NCBI RefSeq assembly: GCF_947502415.1
Contig: NZ_CANMZV010000013.1
Location: 83,702 to 147,701 of the forward strand
DNA: 64,000 nt
Source: an uncultured Photobacterium sp.
Lineage (GTDB): Bacteria > Pseudomonadota > Gammaproteobacteria > Enterobacterales > Vibrionaceae
Reading direction: 5' to 3'
Shown: positions 49,290 to 60,200 of the stretch, piece by piece
Layout: each line of letters opens with the position of its first letter
Position numbering within the stretch: position 1 is the first letter of the stretch
Notes under the pieces: generated by a model
Seen by the model: the letters and a program-made list of their open reading frames with translations, nothing else
Told to the model about the DNA's origin: nothing
Database searches by the model: none
Position numbers and translations under genes: made by a program

Positions 49290-52124
49290 ATGGATAAAAT
49301 CGAAGTCAGGGGCGCTCGAACCCACAACCTCAAGAACATCAACCTTACCATCCCCCGTGACAAGCTAATCGTAATCACAGGCCTATCTGGCTCTGGTAAA
49401 TCTTCCCTGGCCTTCGATACCCTCTATGCCGAAGGGCAACGACGTTACGTCGAATCCCTTTCGGCCTACGCCCGTCAGTTCCTTTCCTTAATGGAAAAAC
49501 CGGATGTCGACCACATCGAAGGGCTTTCTCCGGCTATTTCGATTGAACAAAAATCGACATCCCACAATCCACGTTCTACCGTCGGCACTATCACCGAAGT
49601 GTATGACTACCTGCGCCTGCTCTATGCCCGTGTAGGGGAGCCTCGCTGTCCGACCCACAATGTCGAACTGGCCGCCCAGACAGTAAGTCAAATGGTCGAC
49701 AAAGTGCTCGGGTTACCGGAAGGCAGCAAGATGATGCTGCTGGCTCCCATCATCAAAGAACGTAAAGGCGAGCATGTCAAAACTCTGGCCAACCTGGCGG
49801 CACAGGGCTACATCCGTGCCCGAATTGACGGGGAAGTCTGTGATCTGTCTGATCCACCGACACTGGAACTCCATAAAAAACACACTATCGAAGTCGTCGT
49901 TGACCGCTTCAAAGTCAGAGATGATCTCCAGCAACGACTGGCCGAATCGTTCGAAACGGCCCTGGAGCTATCCGGCGGCAATGTTGTTATCAGCCCGATA
50001 ACTCAAAACGAGCACGACGAGCTGGTGTTCTCAGCCAACTTCGCCTGCCCGCACTGTGGCTACAGCATGGAAGAGCTGGAGCCCCGACTGTTTTCATTCA
50101 ACAACCCGGCCGGAGCCTGCGGTACCTGTGACGGCTTAGGCGTACAGCAGTATTTTGATCCAGACCGGGTAGTCCAAAATGGTGAATTAAGCCTTGCTGG
50201 CGGAGCCATCCGCGGCTGGGACAGACGCAACTTCTATTACTTCCAGATGCTCTCGTCACTGGCAGAACACTATGACTTTGATGTCGAGGCACCGTTTGAC
50301 TCGCTATCGAAAAAAGTCCAGAACGTAATCCTCAGCGGCTCAGGCAAAACCAATATTGAATTCAAGTACATCAATGACCGCGGCGATATTACTGTCCGCC
50401 GTCACCCTTTCGAGGGGATCCTGAACAATATGGAGCGCCGCTACCGCGAAACTGAATCCAACTCAGTACGTGAGGAGCTGGCGAAATATGTGTCAACCAA
50501 ATCATGCAGTAGCTGCCACGGTTCACGACTTCGCCTTGAAGCCCGCCATGTCTTCATCGCCAATACGACGCTGCCGCAGATCAGCGAAATGAGCATTATC
50601 GAAGCACTGAAGTTCTTCGACCAACTGACACTCATTGGCCAGCGGGCGCAGATCGCAGAAAAGATCCTCAAGGAGATCCGTGATCGTCTCAACTTTTTGG
50701 TCAACGTCGGCCTGAACTACCTGAACCTCTCACGCAGTGCTGAAACTCTTTCAGGAGGTGAAGCGCAGCGGATCCGCCTGGCTAGCCAGATCGGTGCAGG
50801 TCTGGTCGGTGTTATGTATGTACTGGACGAACCCTCTATAGGGCTCCACCAGCGTGATAACGAACGACTACTGAAAACCCTGACTCACCTTCGGGATCTC
50901 GGTAACACCGTTCTGGTCGTTGAACACGACGAAGATGCCATCCGTACCGCCGATCACGTAATTGATATCGGTCCGGGTGCCGGTGTTCACGGCGGTAAAG
51001 TCATTGCCGAAGGATCGCTGGATAAAATCCTCGAAATACCGGAGTCGCTGACGGGCCAATACCTCAGTGGCGTCAAGTCCATCACAGTACCCCAACAACG
51101 GATTGAGATCGATCCCGAAAAGACGATTAAACTGCTTGGAGCTACCGGTAATAACCTGAAGAATGTCGATGTCGAAATTCCGGTCGGTCTATTTACCTGT
51201 ATCACAGGTGTCTCGGGCTCAGGTAAGTCGACCCTGATCAACGACACCTTTTTCCGTATTGCCCACCACCACCTCAATGGTGCGACGGCCACCGATGCGG
51301 CCCCGTACCGCGAAATTCAGGATCTGGAGCATTGCGATAAAGTCATTGATATCGATCAGAGCCCAATAGGCCGAACACCGCGTTCCAACCCGGCAACCTA
51401 TACCGGCATTTTCACTCCGATCCGGGAGTTGTTTGCCGGTACTCAGGAATCCCGATCCCGGGGCTACAAGCCTGGGCGCTTCAGCTTCAATGTCAAAGGA
51501 GGCCGCTGCGAGGCCTGCCAGGGCGACGGGGTGATAAAAGTCGAAATGCACTTCCTGCCGGATGTCTATGTACCTTGTGACGCCTGTAAAGGAAAACGTT
51601 ATAACCGTGAAACCCTGGAAATCCGTTACAAAGGCAAAACCATCGATGAAGTACTGCAACTGACTGTAGAAGATGCGAGGGAATTTTTTGACCCAGTTCC
51701 CGCTATTGCAAGAAAACTGCAGACATTAATCGATGTCGGCTTATCGTATATCCGCTTGGGCCAAGCCGCGACCACCCTGTCCGGTGGTGAGGCACAGCGT
51801 GTGAAACTTGCCCGCGAGCTATCCAAGCGCGATACCGGAAAGACATTATATATTTTGGATGAACCGACTACCGGCTTACATTTCCATGACATTCAGCAGT
51901 TATTGTCGGTCCTGCATCGCCTGCGTGACCATGGCAATACCATTGTAGTTATTGAGCATAACTTAGATGTTATCAAGACCGCTGACTGGATCATTGACCT
52001 CGGTCCCGAAGGAGGAAATGGTGGTGGAGAGATCATCGCCTCTGGCACACCCGAGCAGGTGGCCTTAGTCGATGGCTCTCACACGGCACGCTTCCTCAAG
52101 CCGTTGCTGCCAACAACAAAGTGA
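49290..52124 (+). CDS. uvrA: UvrA, excinuclease ABC subunit A
   Basis: The damage-recognition ATPase of nucleotide excision repair. The 944-residue protein has two ABC-type ATPase halves (Walker [13 protein letters not shown] and [12 protein letters not shown]; signatures [13 protein letters not shown] and [14 protein letters not shown]) and the zinc-binding insertions [16 protein letters not shown] with CGTCDGLG, and [16 protein letters not shown] with CDACKG. Length is normal. It is controlled by the LexA box and followed by pglL after 87 bases. Confidence 0.98.
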   Translation: MDKIEVRGARTHNLKNINLTIPRDKLIVITGLSGSGKSSLAFDTLYAEGQRRYVESLSAYARQFLSLMEKPDVDHIEGLSPAISIEQKSTSHNPRSTVGTITEVYDYLRLLYARVGEPRCPTHNVELAAQTVSQMVDKVLGLPEGSKMMLLAPIIKERKGEHVKTLANLAAQGYIRARIDGEVCDLSDPPTLELHKKHTIEVVVDRFKVRDDLQQRLAESFETALELSGGNVVISPITQNEHDELVFSANFACPHCGYSMEELEPRLFSFNNPAGACGTCDGLGVQQYFDPDRVVQNGELSLAGGAIRGWDRRNFYYFQMLSSLAEHYDFDVEAPFDSLSKKVQNVILSGSGKTNIEFKYINDRGDITVRRHPFEGILNNMERRYRETESNSVREELAKYVSTKSCSSCHGSRLRLEARHVFIANTTLPQISEMSIIEALKFFDQLTLIGQRAQIAEKILKEIRDRLNFLVNVGLNYLNLSRSAETLSGGEAQRIRLASQIGAGLVGVMYVLDEPSIGLHQRDNERLLKTLTHLRDLGNTVLVVEHDEDAIRTADHVIDIGPGAGVHGGKVIAEGSLDKILEIPESLTGQYLSGVKSITVPQQRIEIDPEKTIKLLGATGNNLKNVDVEIPVGLFTCITGVSGSGKSTLINDTFFRIAHHHLNGATATDAAPYREIQDLEHCDKVIDIDQSPIGRTPRSNPATYTGIFTPIRELFAGTQESRSRGYKPGRFSFNVKGGRCEACQGDGVIKVEMHFLPDVYVPCDACKGKRYNRETLEIRYKGKTIDEVLQLTVEDAREFFDPVPAIARKLQTLIDVGLSYIRLGQAATTLSGGEAQRVKLARELSKRDTGKTLYILDEPTTGLHFHDIQQLLSVLHRLRDHGNTIVVIEHNLDVIKTADWIIDLGPEGGNGGGEIIASGTPEQVALVDGSHTARFLKPLLPTTK

Positions 52125-52153
52125 AACTTTCATAAGGTATAAACTCGATTTTT

Positions 52154-52169
52154 GGCCGGGAGACCGGCC
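52154..52169. other. GAGA-tetraloop hairpin between uvrA and pglL
   Basis: Perfect six-base GC stem GGCCGG / CCGGCC with loop GAGA. A T run precedes rather than follows it on the plus strand, so it is at best a weak terminator for uvrA; it may act as a processing or pausing site. Confidence 0.55.
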
Positions 52170-52211
52170 TGAATATTATCGAACGTTCAGAGAAACAATC
52201 ACGGAACCACC

Positions 52212-53975
52212 ATGACAGTGTTATACGTACAAGGCACCAAGCTGGAAGAAAAGAAGAAGATAAGCAAACCTATGGTTAAGCCCTTCCTCATATCTCTGGG
52301 CTTGCTCTTCCTGCTGGCAATGCATTATTTCCAGCATAATCCGGGCGGCTCTGGACTGGAGCTATCGTTCAACGTCATGAGCTGGATCCCATTCAGCTTT
52401 GCCATTGCCTTTGGATTACTGGAAATTTGTCGCCAGCAAACCTGGCGCTACTCACGCCTGACCCTGCTCTTTCTTGTCAGCTGTATCCTGCTGACGATCC
52501 CCGTATTTTACCCTGAAGCAGAAGGGGAAAGCGTCACTAACCGACTGTTAGGACTCTGGGCTGGCCTGCTATTTTTCATCAGCCTGCAGCAATTCTCATT
52601 TACTGTAAAGCAACGCCAGCGAATGCTGTGGTTGATCCTGCTCGCCGTCTGGCTCCAGAGTCTGTTCGGCTGGTATCAATTCCTGCTCATGGAGCCAGGT
52701 AACCCTATCGGCTATGACACTATCGAAAATCGGCCTTACGGTATTTTCCAGCAGCCGAATGTTATGGCGAGCTTCCTCGCTACCGGATTGGTTCTCTCGG
52801 CTTACCTGTTGGCACGAATCCCGATGTACCGTGGGAAATGGTCATGGCTGCAGCTTGTCACCCTGCTTACCCCTGTAGTAACAATACCCATACTGGTTGT
52901 GCTGAGCTCCCGTACCGGCTGGCTGGGTGCCGCTATCGGTATCTTACTGATGATCCCGTACCTGCGCCGCTTTGCCGCCAAGGCGCAATGTCGAATGTGG
53001 CTACTGATGGTACTCCTTGGCCTGAGTGCGTCCTGGAACCTAAGCAGCACAACAGGCTGGGCCCCGAAAGAAGAACGGCTCAGCGTTAAAAGTACAAGAT
53101 CCATTCATATTCCCCAGGCATTCAGAATGTATATGAAAGAGCCGTTAGCCGGTTATGGCTACGGCACTTTCGAATCCGCTTATCTGACCCAGACAGCCAA
53201 ATGGCACAAGATTGATCCTGAGCAGCCTTATGGCATGCCTTCACTGGATCACCCCCACAATGAATTAGCCTACTGGGCCGCAGAAGGGGGCACTATTCCG
53301 CTCATCGGCCTGCTGCTGGCAGCCGCCGCCGTACTGGTCAAGGTTAGAAAAGCCCGCGCAGGAACCCAACTGGCACTGGTTGGCTTGTTTTTCCCTATCA
53401 CCTTACATACTCAGCTGGAATACCCTTTCTATCACTCACTGGTGCATTGGGTCAGCTTTATTATCCTGATTTACTGGGTCGATAACCTGTCAGCCAAATA
53501 TTACAAACTGCAAGTCAACTTTGCCCGCTATGCACGACTACTGGTTCTGCTGCTTCCACTGACAGTCTCCGGGTTCATGGCAACAACCCTCTACTCGGGC
53601 TATCTGCTGACAAAATATGAAACAACCCTGCCAGTGAATATCGACTACCTCCAGCAGGTTAATAACCCTTGGGCTTGGAAGGATCGCTTTGAATGGGATC
53701 TGCACCTGACGCAACTCCAACTAGGAACGGCGACCGACAACCCTGAGTTGATCAACGAATATATTCACTGGGCAACCCTAAAGGCAGCCAGCTGGCCACG
53801 TCCGGCGCTCTATCAAAACCTAATTGCAGCCTATCAAGCGCTCGACCAAGAGCAAAAAGCTGACCAGATAAGACAAGAAGCCGACTTCCTGTTTCCCGGC
53901 ACGCACTTTAACCTTCAGGAGGCAAGTGTTCATGCCTCCGCGAAAGAAACCGCTCCCCAACGAGTTACCCAGTGA
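52212..53975 (+). CDS. pglL: PglL-type protein O-oligosaccharyltransferase
   Basis: An inner-membrane ligase that transfers undecaprenyl-linked glycans to serine or threonine of periplasmic proteins. The 587-residue protein is polytopic with the PglL N-terminal signature HNPGGSGLELSFNVMSWIPF, a Wzy_C ligase domain (about 180-440) and the catalytic-loop motif DHPHNELAYWAAEGG. A periplasmic TPR-like tail follows. Position after uvrA matches VC0393, a demonstrated PglL of V. cholerae, which favours this over WaaL O-antigen ligase. GGA precedes the ATG. Natural substrates are not evident from sequence. Confidence 0.88.
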   Translation: MTVLYVQGTKLEEKKKISKPMVKPFLISLGLLFLLAMHYFQHNPGGSGLELSFNVMSWIPFSFAIAFGLLEICRQQTWRYSRLTLLFLVSCILLTIPVFYPEAEGESVTNRLLGLWAGLLFFISLQQFSFTVKQRQRMLWLILLAVWLQSLFGWYQFLLMEPGNPIGYDTIENRPYGIFQQPNVMASFLATGLVLSAYLLARIPMYRGKWSWLQLVTLLTPVVTIPILVVLSSRTGWLGAAIGILLMIPYLRRFAAKAQCRMWLLMVLLGLSASWNLSSTTGWAPKEERLSVKSTRSIHIPQAFRMYMKEPLAGYGYGTFESAYLTQTAKWHKIDPEQPYGMPSLDHPHNELAYWAAEGGTIPLIGLLLAAAAVLVKVRKARAGTQLALVGLFFPITLHTQLEYPFYHSLVHWVSFIILIYWVDNLSAKYYKLQVNFARYARLLVLLLPLTVSGFMATTLYSGYLLTKYETTLPVNIDYLQQVNNPWAWKDRFEWDLHLTQLQLGTATDNPELINEYIHWATLKAASWPRPALYQNLIAAYQALDQEQKADQIRQEADFLFPGTHFNLQEASVHASAKETAPQRVTQ

Positions 53976-53995
53976 GCAAAAACGCCAACAAAAGC

Positions 53996-54026
53996 AAAAC
54001 GGCTACCACCAGGTAGCCGTTTTTAA
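53996..54026. terminator. Bidirectional terminator between pglL and the aminotransferase gene
   Basis: AAAACGGCTACC, loop ACCA, GGTAGCCGTTTTT: a perfect eight-base core stem with A and T flanks serving the convergent genes. Confidence 0.92.
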
Positions 54027-54053
54027 TTCTATTTTTCAGCAGTAAAATCACAC

Positions 54054-55172
54054 TTACTTCAGTGTCGTTTCTAGCGCCTTGAGACACAACGCCACATTTT
54101 CGCTTCTGGCGGCATACCCCATCAAACCGATACGCCATGCCTTACCTGCAAGCGTCCCAAGCCCGGCCCCAATTTCCAGATTATAACGTTCCAGTAAAGT
54201 CTGGCGGATCAAGGCATCGTCAACCCCATCTGGAATATACACAGCGTTAAGCTGCGGCAGACGACAAGCTTCATCCACAACAAACTCAATCCCGAGTTTT
54301 TCTAATCCTTCGCGTAATTCCAGATGCGCATCCCGATGGCGTTGCCAGGCCTTTTCCAAGCCTTCATTCTGCAACAGCACCAAGGCCTCATGCAGAGCAT
54401 ACAAGCTGTTAACCGGTGCGGTATGATGGTAGCTACGCTTACCCTCACCGCTCCAATACCCAAGCACCAAACTTTGATCAAGGAACCAGCTCTGCACCGG
54501 GGTCTTACGGTTTTGGATCTTATCGACTGCTCGCTGGGAAAACGTCAATGGCGACAGGCCGGGAACACAAGACAAACACTTCTGGCTCCCCGAATACACA
54601 GCATCCAACTGCCATTCATCCACCAGCAAAGGCACACCACCCAATGATGTAACCGCATCGACAATCGTCAGACAATCATACCGCCGAGCCAGCTCAGAAA
54701 GCACCTTGGCATCACTCAAAGCCCCGGTTGATGTTTCGGCATGCACAAAAGCGACAATTTTTGCATCTGGGTTGGCCTGCAACGCTTGCTCAACCAATTG
54801 TGGGTCAACCGGCTCACCCCACGCGTTATCCACCATCACGGCTTTACCGCCACAGCGCTCTACATTCTCGCGCATCCGATCACCGAACACCCCGTTACGG
54901 CAAACAATAACCTTATCACCCGGCTCAACCAAATTAACAAAACACGCTTCCATACCGGCACTGCCCGGAGCCGAAACAGCTATCGTAAATGTGTTCTTAG
55001 TCTGGAAGGCATACTGGAGCAACTGCTTAAGCTCATCCATCATGCCGATAAACTTAGGGTCAAGATGACCGATTGTCGGGCGGCTCAGCGCCTGAAGTAC
55101 TTGCGGATAAATATCTGACGGACCGGGGCCCATTAATGTTCTCTGTGGTGGATAAAAACTACCGATTGTCAT
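54054..55172 (-). CDS. Class V aminotransferase (alanine/serine-glyoxylate type)
   Basis: A PLP-dependent aminotransferase resembling alanine-glyoxylate and serine-pyruvate aminotransferases. The 372-residue protein has the family N-terminus LMGPGPSDIYPQVLQALSRPTIGHLDP, the cofactor region APGSAGMEACFVNL, and the PLP-binding lysine in YSGSQKCLSCVPG. The predicted reaction makes glycine from glyoxylate, with alanine or serine as donor; the actual pair cannot be read from sequence. Its ATG shares a base with the stop of a 22-codon open frame upstream (55172-55240). It converges on pglL and diverges from lysC. Confidence 0.9.
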   Translation of the reverse strand: MTIGSFYPPQRTLMGPGPSDIYPQVLQALSRPTIGHLDPKFIGMMDELKQLLQYAFQTKNTFTIAVSAPGSAGMEACFVNLVEPGDKVIVCRNGVFGDRMRENVERCGGKAVMVDNAWGEPVDPQLVEQALQANPDAKIVAFVHAETSTGALSDAKVLSELARRYDCLTIVDAVTSLGGVPLLVDEWQLDAVYSGSQKCLSCVPGLSPLTFSQRAVDKIQNRKTPVQSWFLDQSLVLGYWSGEGKRSYHHTAPVNSLYALHEALVLLQNEGLEKAWQRHRDAHLELREGLEKLGIEFVVDEACRLPQLNAVYIPDGVDDALIRQTLLERYNLEIGAGLGTLAGKAWRIGLMGYAARSENVALCLKALETTLK

Positions 55173-55240
55173 TATTGTATCTCCCTGAGTAAGAGGTCGG
55201 TGATTCCCTTAGGTGTTCTGGTAGGGCGGGAATGCGCCAT
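55172..55240 (-). CDS. Candidate 22-residue leader peptide, coupled to the aminotransferase gene
   Basis: An open frame of 22 codons beginning ATG GCG CAT TCC CGC with GGGAG nine bases upstream, and ending in TAATG so that its stop overlaps the aminotransferase start. The peptide is basic in its first half (MAHSRPTRTPKG) and leucine-rich in the second (ITDLLLREIQ). The DNA also contains an ATTCCC/GGGAAT pair able to form a hairpin. I do not recognise the peptide. It could be a real uORF that couples translation, or a chance frame; no homology evidence is available to me. Confidence 0.4.
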   Translation of the reverse strand: MAHSRPTRTPKGITDLLLREIQ

Positions 55241-55467
55241 CTTGCAGTACTCCCTATATCAAATAGCTCTGCATTTAGATGTTTACGCAACTTAACAGTA
55301 TCAAAGGATTTCCCTTCTTACGCAAGAAGTGTCATTACTAATAACAGCTCTATTGCAATTACTTTGCATAAATTTCCACATCCCCATTGACAATGCCATA
55401 ACAAATCCGCTTCAATGAAGAACGTTTTTTGTTCAGCTGGATGTTTTATTTAGCATCGAGGAAAAAA

Positions 55468-55648
55468 CAGAAGAGGAGCGTTACCCAGGTATCTATGGTT
55501 GCGGGGCCCCACCCCAATGCACTCTAGAGAGGGGGAGTAACGCCGAGGTATCTTATGACAGGGGGCATACGATATCGGCCTTGTAAGGTTGAATCCTTCA
55601 GGCTGTCACCTTTCTTAATGCAGTAAAAAGAAAGGTGGAGGGCTTCTG
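55468..55648 (+). ncRNA. Lysine riboswitch upstream of lysC
   Basis: All recognisable parts of the L-box are present in order: P1 5' arm CAGAAG (55468-55473) with the AGAGGAGCG core, a GTTACCCAGGTATC segment, GGGGGAGTAACGCCGAGGTATC, the CGGCC...GGTTGAATCC-TTCAGGCTGTCACC region, P5 hairpin CACCTTTCTT/AAGAAAGGTG, the GGTGGAGGG core and the P1 3' arm CTTCTG (55643-55648). Lysine binding should reduce lysC expression. Between the aptamer and the TTG start lie CT-rich segments (CTCTCC, CACCTCC) that could pair with the GGGAG ribosome site, suggesting translational control. Confidence 0.94.
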
Positions 55649-55763
55649 GTTGTTGTATCTAACTACATATTACCGTTCTGCTCTCCTGACATTACGTCGG
55701 GATTTTGGTCCCGAGTCACCTCCTCTGTATAAGATTTTCTATTATTTTATTGGGAGACTCGTT

Positions 55764-57146
55764 TTGAGCTTTGTTGACAATAATTCTGCCGTTCCTCCAC
55801 CAATTACCGTAGCGAAGTTTGGCGGTACCAGTGTAGCCGATCATGCCGCCATGAGTCGTAGCGCAACAATCATCAAGGAAAACCCATCAGCAAAAGTAGT
55901 CCTGATCAGTGCGTGCTCCGGCGTTACCAACCTGCTGGTTGAGTTAGCTAATGGAATTGCCGATAACGAGCAGCGCTCGCAACGGCTACAGCAACTTCGT
56001 ACGATCCACCAAAATATTCTTGATAATCTGGCCAAGCCAGATGCGGTATCAGCAGACATTGACCAGCTGATTGACAATATCGCGGTACTATCCGAACAAG
56101 CCGCCAAAGCACCGTCTGCACAACTGACAGACCAGCTGGTTTCACACGGTGAATTACTATCAACTTTCCTTTTCACCCAAATTCTCAACGAAATGGGGGC
56201 AAATTCGCTGCGTTTTGATATTCGCCAAGTTATGCGTACCGACAGTCAATTTGGCAAGGCAGTACCTAACACAAATGATATCCACCAGCTAACTGCAACC
56301 TACCTTCAGCCACAGCTGATTAAAGATCAAATTATTGTTTCCCAGGGCTTCATTGGTGCTGATAGCGAAGGTAAGACAACCACACTTGGTCGCGGAGGCA
56401 GTGACTACAGTGCCGCACTAGTCGCAGAAGCCATAGATGCAGACACTTTGGAAATCTGGACGGATGTTCCGGGCATGTATACAACCGACCCTCGGCTGGC
56501 TACTGCGGCGAAACCAATTCAGGAGATCAGCTTCAGCGAAGCGTCCGAAATGGCAAATTTCGGGGCCAAAATTTTGCACCCATCAACCCTACTTCCGGCT
56601 TTACGCCAACAAATCCCAGTTTTTATCGGCTCATCCAAAGCCCCTGAGCAAGGCGGGACGTGGATCCGAGAAACCGTCGAAGACGCCCCGCTTTATCGAG
56701 CGCTGGCCTTACGCTGCAACCAGACGATGGTCACCCTGACCAGCCTGAATATGTTCCATGCCTACGGTTTCCTGGCTGAAGTCTTTCGTATTCTGGCCGA
56801 ATATAAGATCTCGATTGATTTGATCACCACTTCAGAAGTCAGTGTCTCACTCACTTTGGATCAAACCGATACCGGAGGTGGCGCGCCGACATTACCTACC
56901 GGCGCGATTGAAGAGTTGAGCAAGCTATGCCGTGTCGAAGTTGAACAGGATTTATGCCTGGTTGCTCTAATTGGCAACCAAATGAGTAATACCAAGGGCT
57001 CAGCCAAGCAAGTTTTCGGAGCGCTGGAAAACTATAATCTTCGTATGATCTGCTATGGTGCCAGCCCGCACAATCTGTGCTTTCTGGTTAAGACAGCCGA
57101 CTCCAAAACCGTAGTCAAAACACTTCACCGCGAACTGTTCGAATAA
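55764..57146 (+). CDS. lysC: Lysine-sensitive aspartokinase III
   Basis: Aspartate kinase, first step of the lysine/threonine/methionine pathway. The 460-residue product shows VAKFGGTSVADHAAM at the N-terminus, the catalytic GRGGSDYSAALVAEAIDAD region, FGAKILHPSTLLPA, and C-terminal ACT domains. The frame is open to an ATG at 55635, but that codon lies inside the riboswitch. TTG 55764, with GGGAG seven bases upstream, gives the N-terminus expected from E. coli LysC (449 residues). A weak TTG start may add to the control by lysine. It converges on metH. Confidence 0.93.
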   Translation: MSFVDNNSAVPPPITVAKFGGTSVADHAAMSRSATIIKENPSAKVVLISACSGVTNLLVELANGIADNEQRSQRLQQLRTIHQNILDNLAKPDAVSADIDQLIDNIAVLSEQAAKAPSAQLTDQLVSHGELLSTFLFTQILNEMGANSLRFDIRQVMRTDSQFGKAVPNTNDIHQLTATYLQPQLIKDQIIVSQGFIGADSEGKTTTLGRGGSDYSAALVAEAIDADTLEIWTDVPGMYTTDPRLATAAKPIQEISFSEASEMANFGAKILHPSTLLPALRQQIPVFIGSSKAPEQGGTWIRETVEDAPLYRALALRCNQTMVTLTSLNMFHAYGFLAEVFRILAEYKISIDLITTSEVSVSLTLDQTDTGGGAPTLPTGAIEELSKLCRVEVEQDLCLVALIGNQMSNTKGSAKQVFGALENYNLRMICYGASPHNLCFLVKTADSKTVVKTLHRELFE

Positions 57147-57170
57147 AACGGCATCCGAAAGTAGGAGAGA

Positions 57171-57197
57171 AAAAAGGCGCTGTTTAAGCGCCTTTTT
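57171..57197. terminator. Bidirectional terminator between lysC and metH
   Basis: AAAAAGGCGC, loop TGTTTAA, GCGCCTTTTT. Confidence 0.92.
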
Positions 57198-57223
57198 CTA
57201 TCTGTTATAAATTCTGTTATCAG

Positions 57224-60200
57224 TTATAAATTCGGCCCCAGCCACTTCTCAGCTTCGATCAAATCCCAACCTTTGCGCCTGGCATAACTATCACGTTGAT
57301 CAGCCTGGATCTGTGCCACGGCAAAATAACGCGATTCCGGGTGAGAGAAATACCATCCGGAAACAGCCGCTCCCGGCCACATCGCATAGCTCTCAGTCAA
57401 TGTCATCCCGGTATTGGCTTCTACATCCAACAACGACCAAATCTCTCCCTTTTCGGTATGCTCAGGACAAGCGGGATACCCGGGTGCGGGACGAATTCCC
57501 TGATACTTTTCCCGTATCAAATCCTCATTTCCTAAGGATTCCTCTGGTGCATAACCCCAGATCTCTTTACGGACCATCTCGTGCATACATTCAGCAAAAG
57601 CTTCAGCCAACCTATCGGCTACCGCCTGGATCATAATAGCACTGTAATCATCACCTTTTTTCTTGAATTGCTCAGCCAGCTCCGCTTCTCCGATACCTCC
57701 GGTCACCGCAAACGCTCCAACCCAATCCATCTTACCGCTCTCTTTTGGAGCGACATAATCTGACAAACAGTAGTTAGCTCCTTTCAGTTTTCGAGTCTGC
57801 TGCCGCAATCCTCTCAGTACGGTTTTCACCTCAGTTCGGGATTCATCGGTATAGATCTCAATATCATCCCCAATATTATTGGCAGGAAACAAGCCGCATA
57901 CGCCATTAGCCCTGATGATACCGGTTTGCTCAATCTCATCCAGCATGTTATTCGCATCTTCAAACAACTGACGCGCTTCTGCTCCGACAAGCTCATGCTC
58001 TAAGATCGCAGGATATTTGCCACTGAGAGACCAGGTCATAAAGAATGGCGTCCAGTCGATATAGCTTCGCAGCATGGCTACAGGGAAATCCTTGAAGGTA
58101 TGTACCCCGCCTTTTACCGGCTCTGGTGGAGTATAAGCCGCCCAATCAATGTCTACCTTATTGGCTCTCGCCTCCTCCAAAGAAATCGGTGCTGTTCGCG
58201 GCTTCTTACGCGCATGCTGCTCTCGTACAACATCATATTCCCTATCAAGACGATCAACAAAATCAGGCCTTTGTTCATCAGAAAGCAGAGCTGAGCATAC
58301 ACCAACCGCACGAGAAGCATTAGACACATAAACGACCGGCGAATGATAGTTTTCTTCAATCTTCACGGCTGTATGTGCCTTTGATGTAGTTGCCCCACCA
58401 ATCAACAATGGAATATCAAATCCCTGCCGTTCCATCTCTTTCGCAACATGCACCATTTCATCAAGCGACGGGGTGATCAAACCGCTAAGGCCAATGATGT
58501 CGACATTTTCTTCCTTCGCAACTTTCAATATTTTGTCGCAAGGCACCATCACACCTAAATCGATAATTTCATAGTTATTACACTGCAGTACAACCCCGAC
58601 AATGTTTTTACCAATGTCATGAACATCGCCTTTTACTGTCGCCAACAATATTTTTCCGTTCGAGGTTCCAGCTTGCTTCTCTGCATTGATAAAGGGCTCC
58701 AGGTAAGCGACCGCTTGTTTCATCACTCGCGCCGATTTCACCACCTGCGGCAGGAACATCTTGCCTTCACTAAATAAATCTCCCACCACATTCATTCCGA
58801 CCATCAAAGGACCTTCAATGACTTCAAGTGGTTTACTCGCTTTCTGGCGGGCTTCTTCAGTATCTTCAACGATGAACTCCGTGATCCCCTTGACCAGGGC
58901 ATGTTCCAGGCGCTTTTCAACTACCCAGCCACGCCATTCTTGCGTTGTACGATCATCTTCAGCAGTACCGCTATCACGGTACTTACCCGAAATATCCAGT
59001 AATCGTTCCGTACTGTCCAGACGACGGTTCAAAACAACATCTTCAACAGCATCACGCAGCTCATCAGGCAAATCATCATAGATTGCCAGCTGGCCGGCAT
59101 TAACAATCCCCATATCCATCCCGTTCTTGAAACAGTGATACAAGAACACGGCATGGATCGCTTCACGGACCGGATTATTCCCCCTAAATGAGAAAGAGAC
59201 ATTAGAAACACCACCGGAGACCATGGCATGAGGCAGAGTTCGCTTGATATCTCCTACTGCCTCGATGAAGTCTACAGCGTAGTTATTATGCTCTTCGATA
59301 CCGGTAGCCACGGCAAAAATGTTCGGATCGAAAATGATATCTTCTGGCGGGAAGCCTACCTCATCAACCAAAATACGATAGGCATTGGTACAAATTTCAA
59401 TTTTACGCTCACGGGTATCGGCCTGCCCAACTTCATCGAATGCCATGACAATCATCGCCGCCCCATAGCGTCGAATCAATTTCGCTTGCTCAACAAACTT
59501 CTCCTTGCCTTCCTTGAGCGAAATCGAGTTGACGATCGGTTTTCCCTGCACACATTTCAGGCCAGCTTCCAGCACTTCCCATTTGGATGAGTCGACCATG
59601 ATCGGTACTTTAGAAATCTCAGGCTCAGTTGCACACAAATTAAGGAAACGAACCATCGCCGCCTCGGCATCAAGCATCCCTTCATCCATATTAATATCAA
59701 TGATCTGAGCGCCCGCTTCTACCTGTTGACGTGCCACCTCCAACGCCTCATCATAAAGCTCTTCTTTGATAAGACGCTTAAAACGGGCAGAACCAGTAAC
59801 ATTGGTTCGTTCACCAACATTGATAAACAAAGTATCTGCATCAATTATTAAAGGCTCCAAACCAGAAAGACGGCAAGCAACGAAAATATCCGGTAATTGA
59901 CGAGGTGCGATCTCACGGGTGACTTTTGCCATTTGGCGAATATGCTCGGGCGTCGTACCACAACAGCCGCCGACCATATTCAAAAAACCACTTTGTGCCC
60001 ATTCCCTGATATGTTCAGCCATCTCATCAGGTTCAAGATCGTATTCACCAAACGCATTTGGCAGACCAGCATTAGGGTGTGCAGACACAGCACATTCGGA
60101 AATACGGGCCAGCTCTTCAACATACTGACGCAACTCATCAGGGCCAAGAGCACAGTTCAAGCCAAAAGATATCGGCTTAACATGACGTAACGAATTATAG

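Noticed and set aside
51219..51659. 146-codon minus-strand frame inside uvrA
   Set aside because: Opposite-strand shadow of conserved uvrA sequence.
55172..55260. Glycine riboswitch before the aminotransferase gene
   Set aside because: CACCGA and CTCAGG occur, but the paired GGAGAG core, the AAGGGGCAA segment and the second half of the aptamer are missing.
55635..55763. N-terminal extension of lysC from ATG 55635
   Set aside because: The region is the 3' arm and core of the lysine riboswitch plus its expression platform; a TTG with a good ribosome site follows and gives the expected protein start.
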